In this document: piece after piece, positions 17,976 to 28,069 of the stretch
How positions within the stretch are numbered: position 1 is the stretch's first letter
Layout: each line of letters opens with the position of its first letter
Origin: Rhizophagus sp. LPA8_4_AMF
Lineage: Eukaryota; Glomeromycota; Glomeromycetes; Glomerales; Glomeraceae
Assembly (NCBI GenBank): GCA_021464525.1
Contig: JADRCO010000696.1
Span: 1 to 28,069 of the forward strand
Direction: 5' to 3'
Length of the DNA: 28,069 bases
Translations under genes and position numbers: made by a program
The notes under the pieces: generated by a model
What the model saw: only the letters and a program-made list of their open reading frames with translations
The model's database searches: none
What the model was told of the DNA's origin: nothing

Positions 17976-20900
17976 GTTAATTAATTTTCTTTTTCTTTTT
18001 TTTTTTAAAAAAAAAAAAACTTGCCGGTTAGTCGGAATCCAAACTTAATCTCATGATTTTTAATAATTATATAATCTTTCATTTAGGTAAAAAACATCTT
18101 GTTTCTCTGAGTTCATTTCTCTCAACTTCCTTAACATCTTAAAAAAAAGTCGCAATAATAATAATAATTAGATAATTGATAAAATGTAAATAAATGTAAT
18201 AAACTTAAACACTAAAATTTACACGTAATCACGTAATCAAAGTAATCATATTAATCAGTAATCACAGTCAGTAATCCAATATCTTATTTAATAAACCGAT
18301 CTTTTATTGGATCCCTAATCATTCGGATAACCCAAAACGTATATACCGCATGTATATACCTTATATATCCCAAACACCGTAGGTTTTAACCCCACTTTGT
18401 ATAACAATAAAGTTTCTAACATAACAAGAAAAGATAATCATAATCATTCGATGCCTGTTTGTTGAATATCATCAAAATATGATTAATAAATATTATATAA
18501 GCATATTTCATAATACTAGATCACCCAATTGTATAATTCCACGCGTTTTTAAAATTTTCAGGAAAAGAAAGGGTCAAAACCCCATCAATTATTGGATTAT
18601 AGAAGATGCAAAATGTAATCTACTTAAGTTATTGATAGGAATACAAAAAGGAATCTCATACAAAAAAATCCTCAAACCGAAAAAAGAAAAAGAAAAGAAA
18701 AGAAAGGAAAAAAAAGTATCGATTTTTTTAAGACAACAAAGAAATTTTTCTCTGTTTTTGGTATGAGACATTTTTAGGTAACTTTGATATATTTTCACAT
18801 GAAATACATGAAATTATATTAAATAAAATATCTTTTAACAAATGAATTATCATACGTAATCGACAATTCAATATGGATGTAACATGTTGATTTTCATCTA
18901 TTATAATTGAATATATTTCATAATCAAAATTATCGGAGATGATATAATTACAAAGCGCATTAGTTGTTTTTATATAATAAAAACTTTGTTTATTTTTAGA
19001 TTAAAAAAATTTTTTAAGTAGTTGCACATGAATTGCATTTTTCATAATGAAAATCTATTCTAAATATACTAGAAGAAAAAACCCTTATTAAGAATACTAA
19101 AAATTGAGAAGATTGTCAAAGCGCATTATCATCATTTATTCACTCAATACGGAAGTCGATCATTCGATCTCTTCAAGATAAATGATTTCTTATATTACAT
19201 GATTTAACCTGCAGAACCCGTAAAATTATAGTTTCAAATCACGCATTCAATTATTTTACGTGAAATAAAAAAAAAAAAAAATAATAATAAAAATTATATC
19301 AAACTTATCTTTATATATATATATATATAAATGTATATATACTTATATTCTTTTCTTAAGAAATAATTGGTGCACGCACAGACCATATTTTTTAATAAAA
19401 TAAAAATGATTAGAAATTTTATAGAAATAAAATAAAATGATTTCGGGAATCTAAAAATGAATAAAATAATGTAAAACTTTCGCGTTTACATGTGAAACAT
19501 GTGAGATTTCAAAAATCAAACAAACATATTACAATTTACTTATTATATTCTTTTAATTATCTTTTCATAAGAAAGTACATCCTTGTGTTAACATAACTCA
19601 GGAAACTCAAAATATCAAATAATAATTTATGCGGAAATTCATTGTTGTTTAACAATAGAACATAAAATTTTCTCATAATTGTAATTTATTTCACATGTTA
19701 TTTTGTTTCGGGAATTTAAAATTTTTATATTATTAACCTGAACTTGATTATTATATTCGGACATTTTTTTTTGGGTCAATGCATTTGATCTTTATTCAAT
19801 CTACAATTATAATTAATAATAATAATAACTGTTTTAAGAAAAAACAGGTTAAAGATGGCTTTTTTTTTGAATTCCTTAAAAAAAAAGTAATAAATGCATA
19901 ATGACTATCTATTTGATCATCTTTAAAAAAATATTTATATCGATCCTATTATTAAAAAGTGAATTACATAAGATATAATAATAAATTTTCTAATAATCTT
20001 TAAACAAATAATAATTAAGTTATGCTGTTGTAACATCCTGTATGAACGGATGAAAATATTAAGTATTAACCCCACGTTTGACAAATTAATTAAAGATCAA
20101 TTCTTCGCATTTCAAATAACTCTAAAAAATAACGGTTATTCTAAAATACCCTTTAAATTTTTATTATGGTATTTAAATCATGTGAAATGATCATTACCCC
20201 TAACCGAATTTGATTAAGGATTATAATCTGTGGATGGCGCCGTAAGGACACCCTAACGTGGATTATCCTGATAATCATCCGTTAAACATCTAAATATTAA
20301 ATTATTCTTAAATTCGTATATTATCTTAAGATCACATCACTAACATGACTAACATGACTATTTACTGGATAACAATTTTTTCGCGTCTCAATCATATATT
20401 CCAAATTTCCAAATTTCCAATAAAATATTTCATGACCTGTTGGGGCAATTCATCAATTAAAAGGTTTTACAAATATACAATTGCAAACTTCATAAATTCA
20501 ATTATAATAAAATTATAATAAAATTATAATGAATTAATGATTATTGATTAATGATCAGTGATTATAATACTAATTACTATCTATATACTACTAACACTCG
20601 GCATATATATTGATATATAGAGTGCATATTTACTTTATCCATTATCCATTGTCCATTGACCTTCATTAAAATTAAGAAATTTCTTAACTAAATATTTTCA
20701 TCCATACATTATTCTTACAATACGTGATGTTCCCTTTACTTAAATTATTAACATCAAATATTTATTCTCTTAAATTAAAATTTATTAATTTCAATATAAT
20801 AAATATAATATAAAATTAGATTAAATTAATCATATAGATAAAGTTGCGTTACCCTTATGGCATATACTTAAGATCCACCTTTCAACAATATTGATCTTCG

Positions 20901-22035
20901 GTTTGTGATGATACGATGATTATGATGATTGCGATGATGCGATGACGAATATATTAAATACATTGTTTTATATTATAACTATTATAACTTTTATCTCAAT
21001 TAAGTTTCCATAAATTTTTAATTTTCACGAGTTGACCGAATTTTAGCAATTCCTATTCATGACTAGTCACATCATCATAATAATACGTCATCACAGTTAT
21101 CTACGGAACAATTCGCGTTGAAATAACTATTACGTTATACAACGTATACACTAATTAATTAATTTTTTTCGCCCGCGGCAAATTTTTTACCTTAATAAAA
21201 CAAGATAACAACAATTTAATGTAAGTGGATCCTTATTTAGTAAGGAAGTTCAATATTATAATGATGATATGATATCATAATTTTAACAAAAAAGTATTTA
21301 CGTACTTTACTTTTTTTATCCCCATTATTTTATAAAAAAATTTTGCCCGAAATTTTCATTTTATAAACTTTTTCATAATGATAATTAATTATTATTTTTT
21401 TCAAATTTTTAAGGATTTAAAAATTTCTCACAGAATTCCGCCGATATAACGCTTTTTTTTTTAAAGGGCCAAAATTAAGACAATTCAGGGTAGTTAGTAA
21501 CACTAATAAATGATTGTCCTATTTTCTTTGTTGTGCTTGTGTAATATACCCCGTGAAACTTAATTTCACCTATTTTGTTATCATAGAGAAACATAATATT
21601 ACGATTATCACTTTTTGGATTACTATTTTCGAATATATTATGATGAATTCAAAAATTTTTTTTTTTTTTTTTCAAAAGAACCTTTTTTTACCTTTTTATT
21701 TAAAAGTTTAAGGGTATATACTACCTTGTGTTGTGACACATTACCGTAACCTAATTAAATATTTTATGATTTATAAAAAGAATGACTTTTTTTATATGAT
21801 TGATTAAAGATATTATTGAAATTTTCCCGAAACAAAAATGGTAACAAAAAAAGTTAATTTTTTTTTTCTTATTGTACCATTTTGTCATAATAATTAAATA
21901 AATATCATCATTTGTACTCATAAATGAGGTAATTTTGAACTTTTTATTTATCTTTCTTTGGTAATTAATTTTTTATCCTAATATGTACCATAAATTTTAT
22001 AAATATTTGAGACGGTTATGATGAAATTAGAAGAG
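17976..22035. other. Gene-free AT-rich stretch with small repeats
   Basis: No supportable gene or RNA. It holds a GTAATCA motif cluster at 18225-18277, a (TA)n tract at about 19312-19329, an attataataaa repeat at about 20502-20531, atgatgcgat-like repeats at about 20911-20947, and several poly-A/T runs. A slightly GC-richer patch at 20213-20281 (gtggatggcgccgtaaggac) is unexplained. The open frames at 18479-18766 and 21514-21711 are low-complexity translations. Confidence 0.5.

Positions 22036-22087
<52 letters not shown>
22036..22087 (+). repeat. 52-nt poly-A tract
   Basis: An uninterrupted A-run. The minus-strand frame over it is a poly-phenylalanine artefact. The exact length is unreliable in any sequencing method. 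Confidence 0.9.
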
Positions 22088-22094
<7 letters not shown>

Positions 22095-24280
22095 TTGCTT
22101 TTTTTTATGAATTGTTGGATAAAAAATTTGAATCAATGAGTTTTTTAAAATTTTTTTTTTAAAAAATGGGTTCATTCATAATGATTATGATTAATTTTAT
22201 TTTTCTCCAAGTTTTCCCGGAATTAATTATAAAAAAAAGTTTATGAATGCAAAGTTATAAAAAATATTATAATTGAAAAAAAAAAAAAAATGTATATATT
22301 GAAAAAGAAACAAATTTCGTCAATCTCGTGAATTCCGTAAATCGTAAATCATGTTAATGAGCGTATACCTATTCCGCTATTCGTATGACTTTTTCGTATA
22401 CCTTTCGGAAGCCTTTTAGTGTAATTAATTATCAGGTGATTGATCGTCCATATTTCACGTGATCGAAAACTCTAGAGCACGATAACGATATTTTAAAATA
22501 TTTTTATATAATCTAAATATTGTACGTTCCTTATTTTTCCGTGTGAATCTTTATTTATAGATGATGATTTTTTTTTTAACCATTTATAGTTTTTGTAATT
22601 AAAAAAAAAAAATCAAAGAACCTTTTATATAAAGAACAATCAAAGATGTCAAGATTTTCTTTAATCTAAAAAATCTAATAATTTAACAAACTTTCCAGAA
22701 ATTGCAGACAAATTAGATCCATAAAAAAATAACAAATGTGAGACGAATTTGAGATTATTTCACGTGAAAAATGATCTCTTAAAAATTTCCCGCCAGTTTT
22801 TCTATATTTAAGAAAGAACGACTTAACTTTCACATTTTAGAGTTACAATAATTAACATAAAATATACACTAAATAAGATTAAGATTCATTCCACTATAAT
22901 CTTAAATAAGTAAGGATATGTTATATTTTGTGCATCGTAATAACAAAGTCAAGATTCTCTGAGTCAAAAAAAAATAATCGAAAATGTTATCGGGAATAAA
23001 ACTGAACAGTTTCACAGGATTTCAAAGAGTTAATTGAAATAATAGAAATAATTCAAATTACAAATAAGTTACGTGTAAGTTTGTACATGTCAACTTTGTA
23101 GTAAAGTTCTTTTTTGTTAAATGAAATGACAAAAAAATTTTTTTTTTATTTATTTGTTTTTATTTTTATTTTTATTTTTTTTATTATTTATAATTATTTT
23201 TTTTTTTATTATTATTTATATTATTTCCTTTGTTTCCCAATGAGTTCTTTGATCGTGATTCTAAATATATTTAGAAGATGTTCATATAAAATAACCAATA
23301 ATTAAGTGGTCGAATAATTAAGTATTTTGGATTAACCAAAAATCTTAATTAGACGGAAAATATGCATGTATTAAATTACATCATTTTTGAGTTATCCCTT
23401 TTTGGGGAAAATGGGAATGCGTGTCATCCTTTAAGATTAACTGTTAAAAGAAAAAAAAAAAAGTTGTTATTTAAACCTTTTAATAAATAATAATAATAAT
23501 GTTGTTGTTGTACTCATCTTTTTTGAAAGGTTCCCGTTTTACAATCCAAAACCTTATCTTTGTTCATTTGTAAATTTGTAATCCAAACAATAAAATAAAT
23601 AAATAAATATAAACCATAAGGTCTTAAATATAAAAAATATATATAATAATAAAAAAATATATATATAAATTATTATTTTAATTTAATAAACATTGGTGGG
23701 GACTGGGGATGATCCAAATTTCGGAAAAACTATGTTACACACACAGCTGTTACCGCAACAATAAAACAATAAATTTATGATTATATATTATTATGTTTTA
23801 AGGGAATTCACAATAAAGTTTTAAGTTATTTAAGGCGTACTTTATTATTTATTTACGGGTGGCTTCAAAAACAAAGAAACATTTTTTTTTCTTTTTTTTC
23901 TGATTGGTCATTTAAAAGAGCGGTTTTTTAATAAGGTTTTATTTTTAAACAGAATCATATGTTTCATATGGTTTTTGTTATAAAGAAAAAAGTATGATAT
24001 TAAACAAATAACCGGATTTGGATACAATTGGCTTGCGTATTTAAAAACATATATAAATGATTACATAAAACATATTAGAAAATTCTTTTTCCTAACTAAA
24101 AAGAGGAAGTTTCAAAAGAAAAAAGAATCATTTACAATAAAGAAATGTCCAAATGATACCCTGGATTTTGTCTATCAGTAATTTAACACAACAGGAATAT
24201 TCTTTACCAGTACTCGGGAATAACATTACCCATTTGTTCAACATTTTATATAATAATTTAATGTTTCGCAAGCGATGAGT
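22088..24280. other. Gene-free AT-rich stretch
   Basis: No gene is seen. It contains (AAT)n at about 23484-23499, (AAAT)n at about 23592-23608, (TA)n near 23639-23667 and many homopolymers. The frame at 23114-23305 is a T-rich artefact. Confidence 0.5.
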
Positions 24281-24530
24281 ATGATAGTTTGATGATAGTT
24301 TGATATTAGTTTGATATTAGTTTGATATAGTTTGATATAGTTTGATATAGTTTATACTCTAAATATTCTTTGATACTCTAAATATTCTTGATATATTAAA
24401 TATTCTTTGATATATTCTATATATTTCTTGATATATTCTTTGATATTTTGCGTTAAATATGATCTTAATATTATAATATTAATAAAACGAGATATATCGA
24501 AATATATCGAAATACATCGAAATACATAAT
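24281..24530 (+). repeat. Three adjacent minisatellite arrays
   Basis: 24281-24353: seven units of gatagttt / gatattagttt / gatatagttt (10-13 bp). 24354-24448: units around aaatattctttgatat(a/c). 24491-24530: 10-bp (g/a)atatatcga / aatacatcga, three full units and a partial one. All three share gata-type cores, so they may descend from one array. Confidence 0.75.
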
Positions 24531-25143
24531 TTACCAAATTTAATAGAATTGGCTGAAATTATAAATTCATGTAGAACGAATTTTTTGAAAATGGATATTT
24601 TTTTCGTTATTCCCTGTTTTCGGTTATTTGGGTAATACTGATAACGAGAATTAAATTATTAATTATTAATTTTTGTAATAAAGAAAAACAAGATTATGCA
24701 CGTAATCTTCTTTGGTTCACTCTGACAGAGAGAAAACAGGGTATAAATTCCTTTTAAATTTAATAATACCCGGTAAAAACTTTAAAGAAAGAAAAAATTA
24801 GGGTTAAACTTTATAAAGATATATTATTTAATCAAAATATGAAATTTCTTTGTGTTAAAAATTTAAAGTTCAAAAACAAATCCCGTTTTTTGGTTAGATT
24901 AAACAGATAAAAATTTTTGGTGGCTTGGTACTATAATATAAGATTAAGGTTTATTTTTTCCTTGTGTAATTTAATCCTTCGATTATCCGATTTATAACAA
25001 AAAAAATGTTTCAGAAGAATATTACATAAGAATTTTATTATACTAAATTTTTTGATTTTTAATTTTTAACTTTTGGATTACATTACTATAAATATACTTT
25101 GGTAAAACATTAAACCCAGCATTCGGCATCTAAAATTGTTGTA
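24531..25143. other. AT-rich, no gene seen
   Basis: No ORF, RNA gene or strong repeat was recognised. Confidence 0.45.
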
Positions 25144-25199
25144 ACACATTGCAAACACATTGCAAACATATTGCAAACATATTTCAAACATATTTGCAA
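25144..25199 (+). repeat. Five-copy 11-bp tandem repeat
   Basis: Units of acacattgcaa drifting to acatattgcaa and acatatttcaa, starting at 25144, 25155, 25166, 25177 and 25188. The last unit has one extra base. Confidence 0.85.
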
Positions 25200-25489
25200 A
25201 AAAAAATATGTATCACTAATATGAGAACAAAGAGTTAAAAAGTAATGAAAAAATATTCTTTTGTTTATTATTTAAAAATGTATCACTAAAACAATTTATT
25301 GACCAAATGGTCAAAATATATACCGACCTAGCCCAAACTATGATTTATCTGACTATCATCTAATCAGTCATGAAGATTTGGTAAAAAGGCGGATTTTGTC
25401 AAATAAACAATAATTTTTTTTGTGATATGTGAAAAGAATGCTGGAGGACATTTAAAAAAAATGAGAGAAATAAAATTTATCATCATGAC

Positions 25490-25765
25490 CGAAAAAAAAA
25501 AATTCTGTTTGAGCCAAAACTTAATTATTAAAATAAACAAAAAAAAAAAAAAAAAGGAAAAAAAAAAAAAATTTTGATAAAAAAAAAAATTAATAAATAA
25601 AAAAAAAAAAAAAAAAAAAAAAGGTAAATAAATAAATAAATATATATACATATTTTTTTTTTCTATCATTTTTTTTATTTATTTATTTATTTTATTTTTT
25701 AAAGTTCTATTGATATTACTCGTTTCAAACTTGTTTTTTAAGATTTTTTTTTATTTTATTTTTTT
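25490..25765. repeat. A-rich / T-rich low-complexity block
   Basis: Long A-runs and (AAAT)n units up to about 25643, followed by T-runs and (TTTA)n from 25655. The two halves are complementary enough to fold. The frame at 25364-25669 (poly-Phe) is an artefact. Confidence 0.7.
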
Positions 25766-27552
25766 TTTTTTCAATAAAATTTTTTCCATAAAGCTTTCGA
25801 ATCTATTAGAAGAAATAAGGTTCAAACAATTCAGATGATATCATTTTTAAGTAAGGGTTCACATATCTGATATATAATATCTAAATTGCTGTAACCATCA
25901 AATAACTATTGTTCTAATTACGGCGGATTTTTGCCTCTGATATTCAGTTTCGCAATTTCCAGTACATGATCGACATAACCTTCATAAAAACCTTCTTTTT
26001 TTTAAAAATAGCGAATGAAAATTCTTTCTTTCAAGAACCAGTTAAAGATAAACATTTCATCAAAAAAAAAAAAAAACATACATAACATACATACATACAC
26101 ACATACATACATATATATTTTATAATTAACAATATTAATCTTAATAAAATTTTTTTTTTTTCAAAATATTTTTCTTCCCTGCAACATAAAAATAAAAATA
26201 ATAAATAAATAAATAAATAAATTATAAATAAATAAAACTTGAAAAAAAACTTGAATAATACTCTCTAAAGGGTAATGACACCAACTATTGGGGACGAATT
26301 AAAAAATAATTTCTTTTTTTTTTTAACTTGTCATTATGCAAGGAAAACATATTAGTATAATAGAAAATAAGAAGTTTAGAAAAAATTCGAATTTATTCTC
26401 AGCGAAACATTTCTGATATTAGAAAAGTCTTAATAGTGATTGACATTGCATCGAAGCACTTTCAAGAAGTCATGAGATTTGTTACACGCATTCAGTCGCA
26501 TTCAATCATAATAAAGAACAAATTCAGAATATTTTGTATTAAAAGACAAAGAATCTTTACATTCTCAATTAACTTTAAATTTTTTTTTTTTAAAAAAAAG
26601 GAAAATTAACTCGAAAAATTCGTTGACTCAGAGAAAGATTTCCTAATAAAATGTTGTTTACCATAACTTGAGTTTTTTTTTTGGTGATTTTGGTCAATTT
26701 ATTTTTTATCCGAATACCCGAAAAAATTTTCAATTTTTGGAAATTGTGTAAAAAAAAAAAACGGATTTATAAATTAATTGTTATTATTGAGGTCTTTATA
26801 GTTTTCATTCATTTTCTCAATTTAAATTTCGGAATTTCCCGGATCTTACCTAAATTGATGTCAATCAAAATTCTTATAGATTAACTAAATTTAAACTAGT
26901 TTAACATAAAGTTTTATTTTGACATTTTCTTTCTAAATCCTCTTATCTTCGAGAAAATTATTTAATAATTTATTTTCAAAACAAAAAAACAAAGACACAT
27001 GCATAAAGTGTTTAGGATTCTTTCATATTAGGTTTAGAATTCTTTCATATTAGTGTTATATTTTTAGTATAGCCTAAAGTATTTGACAATAATAAAATAA
27101 CCGGCCGTTTTTCGGACTCTTTTAACCGAACTTTTTTTTTTTTCCTTTCAAAAAAAGGCAAACATTTTTTTTTTGGTTTCATATTTTTCATATTTCATAT
27201 GCAAAAAATGTGTATGTGTTAAATTAGAAAATTTGTAAATAATATAAATAATTATCTATTATGCGAGGGCACCCATATGAATGACACGAAATAATTAAAA
27301 TCTAAAAGAACCGGGTAACAGATAACGAGAAAAAATTATAAAAATTATAAACAATACAGCAGGGACAAATTTACAAGTTTACAAACAATTTATTTTTACA
27401 GCACAAACATTCTTATCATTATTATTATTACGTATCTTCATTGTTGACAAGTACGGAAAAAATCATTCCGTTTTGATTAGATCTTAACGATTTATTCGTG
27501 AAACTAAAGTTTCAAAAAATATTTTATATTAAAATGGATAATTATTGTAATT
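25766..27552. other. AT-rich, microsatellites only
   Basis: A (CATA)n microsatellite lies at about 26079-26113 and (AAAT)n at about 26201-26233. A duplication of ttaggattctttcatatta / ttagaattctttcatatta occurs at about 27013 and 27034. The frame at 26681-26884 is not convincing. Confidence 0.5.
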
Positions 27553-27674
27553 ATGATAACTTAATGATAACTAATGATAACTAATGATAATTATGATAAT
27601 TTATGATAAATATGATAAAATAATGTTATTTATGTTATTTATAATAATTATGATAATTTATGATATTTATGATG
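27553..27674 (+). repeat. Minisatellite, taatgataact / ttatgataa units
   Basis: Repeated atgataa cores with 9-12 bp spacing: gataacttaatgataacta, then several ttatgataat units, ending gatatttatgatg. It is an AT-rich array with no coding potential. Confidence 0.7.
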
Positions 27675-28018
27675 CAATTTTTCTTATCTCTCTTTATAGT
27701 TTATAATAAAGAAAATTTATTATCTTATCTAATTTAACCTGATTGAAGATTGTTATGCATTAATTGCTGATGATTTAATTTAAACCGTCGTATAGCCGCA
27801 ATTGCCGTAATTACAAAAACTTTACCGGGTGATATAATAAATCACACCCATTTATAACTTAAATTATTTTGACTCGGAGAAAAGACTAACTTATCAAATG
27901 GTTTCTTTGTTGTTTAAAATTTGGTTGTTTAACTTAACCTAACGATAATCATGTTTTAGGTAAAAATTATCCTACGCGTTATTTTTTTTTTTTGATTTTT
28001 AGGTTTACATTTTCTTTC

Positions 28019-28019
<1 letters not shown>
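27675..28019. other. AT-rich, no gene seen
   Basis: Nothing is recognised before the terminal poly-A run. Confidence 0.4.

Positions 28020-28069
<50 letters not shown>
28020..28069 (+). repeat. Poly-A run reaching the window end
   Basis: At least 50 A residues, cut off by the end of the window. This is a common place for an assembly to break. It has no TTAGGG character, so it is not a telomere. Confidence 0.85.

Noticed and set aside
21978-22175. Minus-strand ORF rich in phenylalanine
   Set aside because: Direct translation of the 52-nt poly-A tract.
25364-25669. 101-codon minus-strand ORF
   Set aside because: Mostly homopolymer-derived Phe; no real protein features.
1-28069. CRISPR arrays, tRNA genes and bacterial operon signals
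   Set aside because: No regular repeat-spacer array and no convincing tRNA with a GGTTCGA-type arm was seen; spliceosomal introns show eukaryotic DNA.

Overview
The window looks like nuclear DNA of an AT-rich fungus. The one fully solved gene is a ten-exon DRG2/Rbg2-type GTPase with short GT-AG introns (nine introns, eight of them 68-93 nt). The extreme AT bias, long homopolymers, very low gene density and many small foldback repeats resemble an arbuscular mycorrhizal fungus (Glomeromycotina, Rhizophagus-like). That placement is inference; no marker here proves the species.

Layout. 1-4.3 kb: AT-rich, with one 50-codon relic frame at 1379-1531. 4.3-4.5 kb: a small foldback with a 15-bp tandem repeat. 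4.7-6.4 kb: an intact 213-aa ORF of unknown function (5126-5767) enclosed by a pair of ~170-190 bp inverted repeats; this is the most unusual unit in the window. 7.3-7.6 kb: a two-exon pseudogene on the minus strand with two premature TAG codons. 7.9-8.4 kb: a degenerate foldback. 8521-8605: an 85-bp hAT-type MITE with a perfect 8-bp target duplication. 8.8-8.95 kb: a broken Ty3/gypsy integrase. 9.2-9.5 kb: two strong palindromes and a short-motif cluster. 9.78-9.87 kb: a piece of mitochondrial LSU rRNA (NUMT). 10.2-13.2 kb: a graveyard of exon-like relics, some with recognisable introns, plus a telomere-like repeat block. 13.67-13.78 kb: a minisatellite.

14320-16253 (minus) is DRG2, 365 aa, with all G motifs seen and a MITE-like insertion enlarging its last intron. 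Upstream lies a five-copy 10-bp tandem repeat, then a small orphan ORF at 17004.

From about 17.2 kb to the end there is no supportable gene: it is AT-rich DNA with several minisatellites, microsatellites and long poly-A/T tracts. The window ends inside a poly-A run.

The genes do not form a pathway. DRG2 is a housekeeping gene in a repeat-rich neighbourhood, and the rest is mobile-element debris, organelle debris and lineage-specific ORFs. All coordinates were derived by hand from the sequence; no searches were run.
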